NCBI GenBank assembly: GCA_903813345.2
Contig: CAIIXF020000001.1
Coordinates: 60,219,885 to 60,283,884 of the forward strand
Reading direction: 5' to 3'
Source: Owenia fusiformis
Taxonomy: Eukaryota > Annelida > Polychaeta > Sabellida > Oweniidae
Length of the DNA stretch: 64,000 nt
The position numbers were made by a program, and so were the translations under genes. This document shows positions 53,068 through 64,000 of this stretch, piece by piece; position 1 is the stretch's first letter; each line of letters begins with the position of its first letter. The notes under the pieces were generated by a model, which saw only the letters and a program-made list of their open reading frames with translations, was not told where the DNA came from and ran no database searches.

Positions 53068-54520
53068 AACCATTTGTTTTTTTAACCAAATGACATGAAA
53101 ATCATGTGATTGTATAACTATATCGATTATCCATCACCATGGTGACAGTTACTCAGTGAATTGATATTGTATGAATGTACCTGGAAATTGAAGTGTCACA
53201 ATTTATATTTGTAGAAATACTATGTAATCTCTTCAGGGCATCTGTTATTGCGCTCCATTCAAAACAGATTTAATCCCTAAAAATATGACAAAAATGCAAA
53301 AGGCACTCCTCATTGGGATGGATTATTTAACTCAATTTAGTTATTTTATATCATATACATGGGCATTATACAAAACTCAACATACTACAATTGCATCACT
53401 GAGTCTTCTTACAAATATAGCCCCATGTCTTAGCTACAATAGTGACAGCCATATTCAAATATCATGATACTCAATATATATATCATGAGGTGTGGTAACT
53501 AGTAGTGCCCATGATATACGAGGTCGTTTAATAAGTTCATTGTAAGTTCTGATCTTGGAGTTGCAAAATCATGCTGTTTTTAGATTTTAAATCATGTAAA
53601 AAGGCTTTTTTTAGTGGCCTCATTCGTACATATGTCTACTGTGTATGGTACAGTAGTAAAGAGTGTAGTAAGAGTGACAATAATTTTTACCATATGTAAA
53701 TAATTTCTAAATATAGCAAGTTAATACTGATTTGATGTTATAATAGAATACATGTACATAAATATACCACATTATACAATTGTTTTGATGTGTTTGGACA
53801 TTTGAGAAGATAACTACGAAAGTTGAATGGGTACTCTCAAAAATGAAATGAAATAATTGTTTTATTATTCAATGCTAGGTTTCTCATTCTGTGGCCCCAA
53901 AAGAAGGATATTTTTTTTCTCTTCAGAACGTATCAGAGGGCCTCAATCAGAAGTATCTAAGAATCAAGCATAAGAAATATTTACTCGTCAGAGCAAAACT
54001 TGTTTATGTTTACATGTCTATACAGAATAAGTTTAACAGGGAAATCAAACACCATGTCATGTCATGTGATCAATGTTCAGCTAATGATAGAATGAGAAAT
54101 ATGACATTGATTGTCTTATTTAACAATCTGTGGGAGTATCATTTCTACCTCATTTAAAATGTTTGGGTGTCTCACTTATAAGCCCATAGGTGTTTCACAA
54201 GGGTGTTCATTAATAGAGTGAAATGTTCAGATTTCCTACAGTATGTTGGTGGGGATTTATTTTGAGTTAATGATATAATAGCCTTGCCCAAGCTGGTCTC
54301 TTACTTTTCTTGATTTCTATTATGACTGCCGGTAATAAGTCAAGATCAGATAAGTAAAAAAATACTGACCTGGGCAAGGCTAATGATATAACCACAATTC
54401 TAAAATTGAATTGTATTTGTTTGTTATTATGATTTAAATAACAACTTTTGACAATAATCAGTGTTGTGTTATCTGTATTTAAAATCAGAATATGTTGTGT
54501 ACTTCTACTTAACTTGGCAG
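53068..54520. other. Zinc-finger gene 3' flank
   Basis: Probable 3' UTR and intergenic DNA. No clear AATAAA lies close after the stop. GCCTTGCCC..AGCTGG (54281) and the nearby TGGGCAAGGC (54372) form a short inverted repeat. Confidence 0.4.
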
Positions 54521-54536
54521 CCACTTTAATTTGATC

Positions 54537-54596
54537 CGCCAAATTGTTAAAGTCCGCCAAATTGTTAAAGTCCGCCAAATTGTTAAAGTCTGCCAT
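54537..54596. repeat. 18-bp tandem repeat
   Basis: Three to four copies of CCGCCAAATTGTTAAAGT, with the last one diverging. Related CCACCAAAT words continue to 54735. Confidence 0.88.
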
Positions 54597-55389
54597 ATTA
54601 AGTAGCCACCAAATTCCCCATTGATTTTATTACCATGTAAATTATTATCATTTGTGCATTGTAGCATTGCAAGTCCACTACATTAAGAAGCCCCCAAATG
54701 TTCAAAGCAGCAAATCCGCCAACATAAGTAGCGCCAAATCAAGTAGTTCATTCATATCTATCAGAAAAGAGCATTTTGTATTTTAGCTGAATCAGATCAT
54801 TGGAATTTTGATCTCAGTGCTCTTTGTCTACTGGACCTTTTGTTGAAAGTAAAGTAGTACCTTATAAAGCTGAAGGATCTATTTTGATTCACCACTCATT
54901 CAAATAAATACCCATTGGAAAATATGAAAGATACTGTCACTATATTTCCCATTGGATGAACAAAGAAAGTCACTTCTTAATCATCCATAAAACACACTTC
55001 ATAAATTGATGTGCACTCTGTCCGTGCACTCAAAACCAGAAGACCAATTTTCCTCATATTGAGTTTGAACATGTAGTATTATATTTGTTTAAGACACGCA
55101 TTTAGAACAGGCTCTCCTGATTCATGCAATCAGGTTTGTGTGAATTTCCATTAAAACAATTAATTGAAAGAAGTTGACCTACTGTCACATTATTTCCACA
55201 CCATTTGCAGCTATCTGAAGACAATGTAAAATTGCATACATCAATATTAAAACCAGGAGGAGTTGCTATACCCACTTCTCTCAAATTAAGAAACTAGCCT
55301 CTTAACACATGAAAGCAAGGCCTAAATTATTTTCCCTTGAAATGAAGACTTCTTGCCTCACATATAGATACATCTGTATGCCAGGGTAT

Positions 55390-58185
55390 GAACATATAAG
55401 ATTAGAATATTGAACGAATCACCCTGGTAGTCATTGCACAACCATTTGTGCATAGCACAATCACCATGGTACAAAATGTACAACCACAAATGTATGGTAG
55501 GCTGAAATAAAGGGTGATACAAAAAACACCACCCACTTATTTTGAAAGTATCATACTTGCTTGGTACACATTTCACAACCACAATTGTATGGTATTGATT
55601 AACCACCCTAGTAAATATTGCACAATCAAAAATACATGGTGCAGCACAAGCACCATGACACATATTGCACAAACACAATTATATGATTTAGCACAACCAA
55701 CTCACAATTCCAATGGTATAGCAGGAGTCAGGGTTACCAATATCGCTTGGCCTCGGGTTCGATTCCCGGTTCAGACAAGTTTGTTAGTGCGTACTGCGTT
55801 ATGTAATTCTGGGTGTTTGACTGCGTGGTTCACGACTCATATAAAAGGCTGTTGTGTGTACCTGTATGTCTGTGTACCTGTGCACACAAAAGAACACAGG
55901 GCTCCTCCAAGGAGGGGTTTCTGGCTCTATCTTCGAGTGTAAAATATGTAAAATACGGAATATACCAATGAGGTATTGCTCGCCAAATATGGCGGTAACC
56001 AAGATATAATAATAATAAAAGCACAACCATTCAAGTAATCATTGAACAATTTCAATTACATGTTATAACACAACCAATTGGTATTTATTACACAATCAGA
56101 ATTACCTGGTTTAGCAAAACTACCTCACAATTACATGGTATAGCACAACCATTCAAGTAATCATTGAACAATCTTAATTACATGATTCACCACAACCGTA
56201 CGCATTGCACAATCCAAAATACATAGTATCATGGTATAGCACAACCACCTCTGTATACAGTAACAACCACAATAACATGGTATGGATCAACCACCATAGT
56301 TCACATTAAACAATCACAATAACACGGTATAGCACAACCACCTCGTTACACTGTACAATCACAATAACATGGAATGAATCAACCACCATGGTTCACATTA
56401 CACAATCACAATAACACGGTATAGCACAACCACCTCGTTACACTGTACAATCACAATAACATGGAATGAATCAACCATCATGGTTCACATTACACAATCA
56501 CAATAACACGGTATAGCACAACCACCTCGTTACACTGTACAATCACAATAACATGGAATGAATCAACCATCATGGTTCACATTACACAATCACAATAACA
56601 CGGTATAGCACAACCACCTCGTTACACAGTACAACCACAATAACATGAAATGGATCAACCACCATGGTTCACATTACACAATCACAATAACACGGTATAG
56701 CACAACCACCTCGTTACACAGTACAACCACAATAACATGAAATGGATCAACCACCATGGTTCACATTACACAATCACAATAACATGGTATAGCACAACCA
56801 CCTCGTTACACAGTACAACCACAATAACATGGTATGAATCAACCACCATAGTTCACATTACACAATCACAATAACATGGTATAGCACAACCACCTCGTTA
56901 CACAGTACAACCACCATAACATGGTATGAATCAACCACCATAGTTCACATTACACAATCACAATAACATGGTATAGCACAACCACCTCGTTACACAGTAC
57001 AACCACCATAACATGGTATGAATCAACCACCATAGTTCACATTACACAATCAAAATAACACGGTAAAGCACAACCACCTCGTTACACAGTACAACCACAA
57101 TAACATGGTATGGATCAACCACCATAGTTCACATTACACAATCACAATAACATGGTATAGCACAACCACCTCGTTACACTGTACAACCACAATAACATGG
57201 TATGAATCAACCACCATAGTTCACATTACACAATCACAATAACACGGTATAGCACAACCACCTCGTTACACAGTACAACCATAATAACATGGTATGGATC
57301 AACCACAATAGTTCACATTACACAATCACAATAACATGGTATAGCACAACCACCTCATTACACAGTACAACCACAATAACATAGAATGAATCAACCACCA
57401 TGGTTCACATTTCACAATCACAATAACATGGTATAGCACAACCACCTCGTTACACAGTACAACCACAATAACATGGTATGAATCAACCACCATAGTTCAC
57501 ATTACACAATCACAATAACATGGTATAGCACAACCACCTCGTTACACTGTACAACCACAATAACATGGTATGAATCAACCACCATGGTTCACATTACACA
57601 ATCACAATAACACGGTATAGCACAACCACCTCGTTACACAGTAAAACCACCATAACATGGTATGAATCAACCACCATAGTTCACATTACACAATCACAAT
57701 AACACGGTATAGCACAACCACCTCGTTACACAGTAAAACCACCATAACATGGTATGAATCAACCACCATAGTTCACATTACACAATCACAATAACATGGT
57801 ATAGCACAACCACCTCGTTACACAGTACAACCACAATAACATGGTATGAATCAACCACCATAGTTCACATTACACAATCACAATAACATGGTATAGCACA
57901 ACCACCTCGTTACACTGTACAACCACAATAACATGGTATGAATCAACCACCATGGTTCACATTACACAATCACAATAACATGGTTTAGCACAACCACCTC
58001 GTTACACAGTGCAACCACAATAACATGGTATTGATCAACCACCATAGTTCACATTACACAATCACAATAACACGGTATAGCACAACCACCTCGTTACACT
58101 GTACAACCACAATAACGTGGAATGAATCAACCACCATGGTTCACATTACACAATAACAATAACATGGTATAGAACAACCACATTG
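55390..58185. repeat. Satellite array, unit about 91 bp
   Basis: From about 56210 some 21 units of roughly 91 bp are regular: CACAACCACCTCGTTACACA, then CAACCACAATAACATGGTAT, then GAATCAACCACCATAGTTCA, then CATTACACAATCACAATAAC. Each unit looks built from about four degenerate 20-25-bp subunits sharing CACAA or CAACCAC. The left part (55390-56210) is more diverged and is interrupted by a SINE. Confidence 0.93.
55718..56020 (+). mobile_element. tRNA-derived SINE inside the satellite
   Basis: A B-box GGTTCGATTCCCGG near the 5' side, an unrelated body with CTCCAAGGAGGGG (hairpin-like), and an ATAATAATAATAAAA tail break the satellite frame between ATGGTATAGCA and AGCACAACC. The short shared AGCA may be the target duplication. 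It has no coding capacity. Confidence 0.65.
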
Positions 58186-58627
58186 GCTCACATTGTTCAA
58201 GCACAATCACTATAATGGAAATACACCATGTTAAAAATCAGAACGAGTAATCTTATTGTTCGTTCGTATATCTAGCGCACATGTTTGATTTCAATTTTTG
58301 ATTTCAATTTTTGAGTGAAGCTTAGCATATTAATGCCACTCCTGGCATAAATACACACCTATGCATGTAAGTAAAACGTAACAATAGTAGAACTTATGGT
58401 CGTGATATGTTTAAATGTAGTGTCTTTTTGGTATATTTCTTATATTTGAAAATATGTTTGTTTTAAAAAGAAACGGGCGATAATATGTTAAATTTTCACT
58501 TCCTCATTTCTTTGAAGATGCCCAAGTGTGGCCACCATCGCGCTATTGGGAAATCTGAACAGGTTGTCAATGATCTGACTTTACCTTCTTCTAACACTGT
58601 TCCACAACTAGTTACTTTGACGGGACG

Positions 58628-58995
58628 TCTTCGTCCAAAGATAAATCCCTCCATGTTTTTTACTGCTGTATACAGGTCATGTCGTATTCATAAAATTTGA
58701 AATCAAATGTTCGCCACTTTTTCCACATCACAATTTGAATTGTGAGTTTTGGTCTTATTACCTCACCAAAAATTCCAAAACACACATGAAGTGATCAATG
58801 TATTAGTTCACATCTTCTGGATCGCTAACTTAAAATTTACAGCCAATTACTAATGTCAGCATTAACAACATTTTGTCCAGTTTTCGAATATCGCTATTTT
58901 TCTTGGAGCTGTTTATTTTAATTTTAGACGAAATCCTGACGAAATCATGCAATATCTCATCAAGGACCCCATCCAGTCCCATTTTAATTCATGAT
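58628..58995. repeat. Dispersed segment, left half of split copy
   Basis: This matches 42706-43080 at about 90% by eye, up to TTTTAATTCATGAT, where the satellite-bearing element begins. The right half resumes at about 60549 with TATCTGGCAATTTTTAAAAT. Confidence 0.85.
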
Positions 58996-58996
58996 T

Positions 58997-60550
58997 TATT
59001 ATCCCATCGAACGAAGTTCGGAGGGATATAGGGAACGCCTCCGTCCGTCCGTACGTACGTCCGTCCGTCCGTCCGTCTGTCCGTCCGTCCGGGCAATAAC
59101 TCAAATACCGTTGGCCCGATTTTGTTCATATTTTGTACACATATACCCTATGGGGGTAGGAGTTCTGCTCGAAAGCCAATTTTCAAAATGGCCACTCATT
59201 TCAAAATGGCGGCCATTTTAGTGCCGATTTTACAGTAATTTAGGTGCAATATGTAAAACTGTAATAGCAATATGTTTTTAGTGTAAAAAAATTATAAAGG
59301 ACATTAATAAAGCTACAAATGTAGATATTAAAAAACCACATGGCAGCCATCTTGAAAAATGGCGGCCTTAACTCGTTATTTTACGATTTTTGCTGTAACT
59401 CGAAAAGTAGTGGAGCGATTTTGTTCATATTTGGTATGTGAATACTATAAACATTGCACATTGTCTAAAGACACTTTTGGTAGAAGGCGGCCATTTTGGA
59501 AAATGGCCGCCATTTTAACGTATTTTACTATAACTCGAAAAGTAGTGGAGCGATTTTGTTCATATTTGGTATGTGAATACTATAAGCATGGCACACTGTC
59601 CTATGACACTTTTGGTACAAGGCGGCCATTTTGAATTTTTTTTTTGAAAAATGGCCGCCATTTTAATGTATTTTACTATAACTCGAAAAGTAGTGGAGCG
59701 ATTTTGTTCATATTTGGTATGTGAATACTATAAGCATGGCACACTGTCCTATGACACTTTTGGTACAAGGCGGCCATTTTGAAATTTTTTTTTGAAAAAT
59801 GGCCGCCATTTTAACGTATTTTACTATAACTCGAAAAGTAGTGGAGCGATTTTGTTCATATTTGGTATGTGAATACTATAAGCAGGGCACACTGTCCTAT
59901 GACACTTTTGGTAGAAGGTGGCCATTTTGAAAAATGGCCGCCTTTTTAACGTATTTTACTATAACTCGAAAAGTAGTGGAGCGATTTTGTTTATATTTGG
60001 TATGTGAATACTAAAAGCATCGCACACTGTCTAATGACACTTAAGGTAGTTTTTTACTATAACTTGAAAAGTAGTGAAGCGATTTTGTTCATATTTGATA
60101 TGTGAATACTCACGAGCCTTGCACACTGTCTCATGACACTCCAGGTAGTAGGCGGACATTTTAAAAAATGGCTGTCATTTTTACATTTTTTACTATAACT
60201 CGAAAAGTAGTGGAGCGATTTTGTTCATATTTGATATGTGAATACTCTAAGCATGGCACATTGTCTAATAAAACTTTGGGGTGTAGTCGGCCATTTTGAA
60301 AAATGGCCACCATTTTTATGTGTGTTATTTTACAAGTACATGTGTGCGATTTTTCAAAAATTTTATAGGTGGCTACTTAAGAGCATATTATTTCTTCTGA
60401 TGACAACTTGGCTAGTGAGCAACCATTTTGAAAATGGTGGCCTTTCTGGTGTGTTTTTATGATATTTGCTGTATATTTCGTTTGTAAAAATGCCAGCCAT
60501 TTCTGTTCGATGGGATTCGCTACGCTTTGGCGTTGCCGTTGTTCTGGTTT
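58997..60550 (-). mobile_element. Satellite-bearing element, copy C, with empty-site paralogue
   Basis: Left end TTATTATCCCATCGAACGAA with GTTCGGAGGGATATAGGGAA, then a CCGTCCGTCC microsatellite (59040-59090), then about eight units of about 150 bp (GGCGGCCATTTTGAAAAATG, ATAACTCGAAAAGTAGTGG, TTCATATTTGGTATGTGAAT). The right end lies near GTTGTTCTGGTT. The units are much more alike than in copies A and B, so this copy is younger or homogenised. Confidence 0.85.
59040..59090. repeat. (GTCC)n microsatellite
   Basis: About twelve GTCC or variant units lie next to the end of copy C. The same motif sits at the same place in copies A and B. Confidence 0.92.
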
Positions 60551-60973
60551 ATCTGGCAATTTTTAAAATATTTAATAAATTTATAACACGATGGCCAGCT
60601 TGTTCCAGATGAAAAAATTACTTCAAGCCAAGAATTGGCTGGAGACTCGAGTAAATCTTACTCCATTTTTCAGCAGGTATGGCCTGAATGACATGGATGA
60701 TCTTCTTTTTGAGGTCTGTAGTTATCCTGGGGTTATTCTCGTACCCTCTTTTTGGTCTTAACACCACACGTTAGGTAGGGACATTTTGGATGATGGTGCA
60801 GGTTTGCCAAAAGACTATCAATTTGATTGTCATGAAATATGGTAGGCCGGTGGGAAATTGAATGATGTACAAATGTGTCAAATATCAGGAAGTAATTTCC
60901 TATCATGACAAAGATATGAGGAAAATGCCGACAGGATTTCCGTTTTTTTACCACCCTGTACATGTAATTTACA

Positions 60974-62425
60974 TACAGTAAAACCTGTCTAATCCGAACA
61001 CCCATGGGACCAGCCAAAAGCGTTCAAATTGGCAGGTGTTCAAATTTCGAGGATATTGTTGGTCGGGGGGGGGGGGGATTTTCATTGTTCAGACCACTAT
61101 ATTGAACACTTAATACATAGTCAGAAAACAATACATGTTGTTGATGAGTTTATTCTACAATAGGCCTGTAGCCTACATGTATATGCTATGTTTTATTTAC
61201 ATTTTGAACAATTTCATTATTTTTGGAAAAATAACTCTTTAATTTTGGCAAAAACTTTGTAATACACTGAATAAGTATATGATAGTCTTATACGAAATCT
61301 TATGCTTATTAAATGACTTATCTCATATTATGGTTACATAGCACTGCTTTACTTTAGCTTGAAAAGTCGTTCATTGTTGTTTGTTTCTTGGCACTTTTAG
61401 CATTAGCAATATTTGAGTAGATACCCTCTTCAATTAAAAAGAATTTTTCACGACTGCTCATTCGAGATGATGCATAATCTTTCAAAATATCAAGGGCATT
61501 CAGTATGTCTGATGTGCCTTTTTAGGAGGCATTTTAGTGATAGGATATTACGAAGTTGAATTCTCTTTCTCATGATATAATCTTGTCTGCAAATGTGTCT
61601 GTGTTGTCTTTGTGATTATAAAACATTTACTGCTTGAATCCTAGCTATCATAACAGACCCATGGGATATAAAACAGTTAAGACTTGTTCATAATAATCCA
61701 AATCAATAACATCCAGTTAATTTGAAATAAGGATAAACCAATTATCTCCCAGATTCACACCTTTCTCTTAATCCAAATCAAAAACATCCAGGTAATTTCT
61801 AATAATGATAAAACAATTATAATCTTGTCTGCAAATGTGTCTGTGTTGTCTCTGTGATTATAAAACATTTACTGATTGAATCCTAGCTATCATAACAGAC
61901 TCATGGGATATAAAACAGTTAAGACTTGTTCATAATCCAAATCAAAAACACCCAGTTAATGTAAAATAAGGATAAACCAATTATCTTCTTGATTCACATC
62001 TTTCTCTTAATCCAAACATAAAACATTCAGTTCTTTTCTAATAGGATAAACCAATTAACTCCTGTATTCACACCTTTCCTGTTGTTTTCCACAATTAGGG
62101 ATGTCATTGAGACTTAAATAAGTTAATTAGGACAATATTGGTTCTTTGATTACATTGCATATGTAAAGATAATAAGAACTATAACATTGACTCAATATGT
62201 GGCTATTATTGAAATGTCCAGACATTTGATTTCTGATAAAATGTTCAGATTAGACAGGTCAGTTTTTCAAATCTGATTGTTCACTGTTCAGATTAGGAGG
62301 TGTTCAGATTTCAAGGTTTTTTTAACATGGGAGTCAATGGAAGGAAAAAATGGGACCGAAAAAAAGTGTTCAAATTGGAAGGTTTTTAGGATTAGCCAGG
62401 TGTTCAGATATACAGGTTTTACTGT
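60974..62425. mobile_element. TIR element with ACAGTAAAACCTGT ends
   Basis: The left end is ACAGTAAAACCTGTCTAATC followed by CGAACACC. The right end (62385-62425) is its degenerate inverse, with GGATTAGCCAGGTGTTCAG and ACAGGTTTTACTGTA. Internally a direct repeat of about 245 bp occurs twice (about 61576-61818 and 61822-62060). Ends of this type are common on pogo/Tigger-like MITEs. No transposase was seen. Related ends occur at 22030-22110. Confidence 0.6.
61576..62060. repeat. Direct repeat, two units of about 245 bp
   Basis: ATAATCTTGTCTGCAAATGT plus the next 240 nt recurs at 61822, with AAACATTTACTG, GAATCCTAGCTATCATAACA and TAAAACAGTTAAGACTTGTT conserved. Confidence 0.88.
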
Positions 62426-62429
62426 AATT

Positions 62430-63036
62430 TGTTTTTTTTGGGGGGGGAGGGTGTAAATCATGGAAATATGGATTGTGGTACTAAAAGGCTTTTCTCTAAA
62501 ACTAAAAAAAGTTACCTGTAGTGTTACATTGTACTTGATGAAACTTGTGGAAGTTACTGATATTATGGGCAGACGACCTTTCAAGAATAATCATCACTCA
62601 CAGTCGAGTTATACCATGTTTTGTCTTTGGTGCAGTTTGTTTTGAGACACCCTGTATGTATATTGCATGTATTACAGGTATTTCATCAAGATAGTTTTAG
62701 TATCACAATATTTCAAAACAACATTTACATGTGCTTTGTATTTACTTGTTACAATCACAAAGTAATAAGATTAATTTATAATGTTCATATCATTTCATAT
62801 AAAAAAGTCAATCCTCTAATCATAATTTTGATATCACATGGCTGATGCAATAACAATTGATTGATCTCTGATTAATTTAAATTACAACTTGTGTTTATAA
62901 GTAAACCAAAAGTGGATGTAAAAAGCATAATTGTATGTTCTTTTCAGAAATGCTGACTTGAAGACTACCTACATGTAGATGTACATGTATTGTGATACAG
63001 TCGATTCAGCCATACACGATTTACAGTTAATTAAGT
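62430..63036. promoter_or_regulatory. POFUT1 upstream region
   Basis: AT-rich DNA before the POFUT1 ATG. No clear TATA box or 5' exon was identified. ACACCCTGTATG (62648) is another MITE-like end. Promoter function is inferred from position. Confidence 0.3.
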
Positions 63037-63163
63037 ATGGCACCATTGTGGAGCAAGTTACTCTTACTGTCATTTCTGCAATGTGTGATCTCTGATGATG
63101 TCAGCAGGGAATCAGAGTTCATTTGGGATGTTAATGGATATGTGATCTTCTGCCCTTGCATGG
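63037..63163 (+). CDS. POFUT1: POFUT1 coding exon 1
   Basis: This exon carries the signal peptide, then SREYE-like charged residues and the [16 protein letters not shown] block. The donor is ATGG|GTGAGC (phase 1). Confidence 0.92.
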
Positions 63164-64000
63164 GTGAGCAGGATTGCTATTTTTCTTTATTACTTTTACT
63201 GTACATGTATATCTAAATACAAGAAACATGATTCAGAATTGTGGCTAAATGGTTGATCATATATATATCATTCCAACCATTCAGCCTAAAATATAAAGAA
63301 AACTGTTTAACTGTCTAGTGTAAGTTCCCAATACATAACAGACATGCATATACTATATAAATATACATGTACATGCAACAAATATTTGGTGAAATTGACC
63401 TTTCATGTGTCCTATCATTGCAGGAAGGTTTGGTAACCAGGCTGATCACTACCTTGGAGGTCTAGCATTTGCCAAGTCCCTCAACAGAACACTCATTCTA
63501 CCTCCTTGGAGGACATATGTAAGTAGAGTTTGTGAAGTTTCTTTTGGGGATATATTGATAGATAATACAAGGCAATTATTACATGATGTGTTATCTTGAA
63601 GGATATAATAAATGAAACAAATGTACAAAATTGAGGTTTAATTTACAATTAATTTACATTATATTATTATTTATTTGTTTATTTACATTATGTTTATCAA
63701 CAGTTAAATTGGCTCTGTGATAAAGTCACTGTGACACCAACTGTCATAGTTTAAAGGCCTCAAGTTAAGTTTTTATTTTCAGACTTTTCACGGAACCTTT
63801 AAGCATTAGATATACTGCAGTTGTAGTTGTTTTGATATATTTTTATAAATTAATTGAAAATGAGTAAGTATTGCATTATCACAATTCAAATTGTTTGCAG
63901 AAAAATGTTCCATTTGATGAATGGTTCAAAGTTGAACAAATAAGAAAGTACCACCGTGTGATCTTAGCAGATGACTTCATGAAGTATCTCGCTCCCAAGT
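63037..64000 (+). CDS. POFUT1: POFUT1: GDP-fucose protein O-fucosyltransferase 1 (5' part)
   Basis: This ER enzyme transfers fucose from GDP-fucose to serine or threonine of EGF-like repeats, notably in Notch. Exons seen are 63037-63163, 63424-63518 and 63901 to beyond the window end. The start [19 protein letters not shown] is a good signal peptide. The family hallmarks [22 protein letters not shown] (nucleotide-sugar-binding loop, cysteine pair) and [10 protein letters not shown] follow, the latter with a sequon at a position glycosylated in the family. Exon 3 encodes [20 protein letters not shown] and [10 protein letters not shown], matching the vertebrate YHRVI..EDFM..LAP block. Splice phases join without breaks. 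The remaining roughly 70% of the protein lies outside the window. Confidence 0.95.
63424..63518 (+). CDS. POFUT1: POFUT1 coding exon 2
   Basis: This exon encodes [20 protein letters not shown] and [12 protein letters not shown]. The acceptor is CATTGCAG|GAAGG and the donor is TAT|GTAAGT (phase 0). Confidence 0.96.
63901..64000 (+). CDS. POFUT1: POFUT1 coding exon 3, cut by window end
   Basis: This exon follows acceptor TTGTTTGCAG and is open to the end of the window with the conserved YHRV and DDFMKYLAP residues. Confidence 0.93.

Noticed and set aside
56210-58185. CRISPR-like array
   Set aside because: Units are contiguous with no unique spacers, and the DNA is eukaryotic. It is a satellite.
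58913-59221. ORFs rich in RTDGRTDG or SVRPSV on both strands
   Set aside because: They are translations of the GTCC microsatellite at the transposon end.

Overview
The window is AT-rich genomic DNA from an invertebrate animal. Genes are split by GT-AG introns, intergenic and intronic DNA is full of transposon remnants, and the coding exons resemble bilaterian proteins. An LTR element primed by tRNA-Leu, elements with satellite cores like oyster 'pearl' elements, and frequent ACATGTA-type words suggest a marine lophotrochozoan, perhaps a mollusc. That assignment is inference; no rRNA or mitochondrial marker is present.

Three conserved genes are recognised. (1) CDKAL1, the tRNA-A37 methylthiotransferase, lies on the minus strand with 12 coding exons from 22463 down to 8104. 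The exons join without frame breaks into 564 codons plus stop, with all three MTTase cysteines, the radical-SAM CxxxCxxC motif and a C-terminal membrane anchor. (2) A multi-C2H2 zinc-finger protein lies on the plus strand with five coding exons (44791-53067; 852 or 869 residues depending on a duplicated splice acceptor). (3) The first three coding exons of POFUT1, protein O-fucosyltransferase 1, lie on the plus strand at 63037-64000 and run off the window. An unrecognised secreted-looking exon (about 18342-18889, plus strand) is nested on the opposite strand inside a large CDKAL1 intron. A small minus-strand exon at 43248-43314 may be a 5' exon.

Mobile DNA layout: 765-2353 is an element with a satellite core. 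4744-5581 is a TIR element with a nested hairpin. 6096-6846 is an almost complete palindrome. 10735-12165, 15550-16305 and 58997-60550 are three copies of one satellite-bearing element family. 14609-15236 is a tandem duplication. 22764-23484, 25385-25670, 28790-29666 and 42247-42641 are further fold-back elements. 25763-28080 is a dead non-LTR retrotransposon. 32155-42026 is a young LTR retrotransposon with two 3,721-bp LTRs around a 2,430-bp internal part, with PBS, PPT and target-site duplication intact but no recognisable gag-pol. 48323-51219 holds two head-to-tail Helitron-like elements in intron 3 of the zinc-finger gene. 55390-58185 is a satellite array of about 91-bp units interrupted by a SINE. 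60974-62425 is a further TIR element.

The genes are housekeeping or regulatory and do not form one pathway. The most unusual objects are the giant-LTR non-autonomous retrotransposon, the tandem Helitrons, the concentration of long fold-back elements, and a satellite-bearing element whose insertion can be seen against an empty paralogous site at 42706-43203. All boundaries and identities come from reading the sequence by eye.
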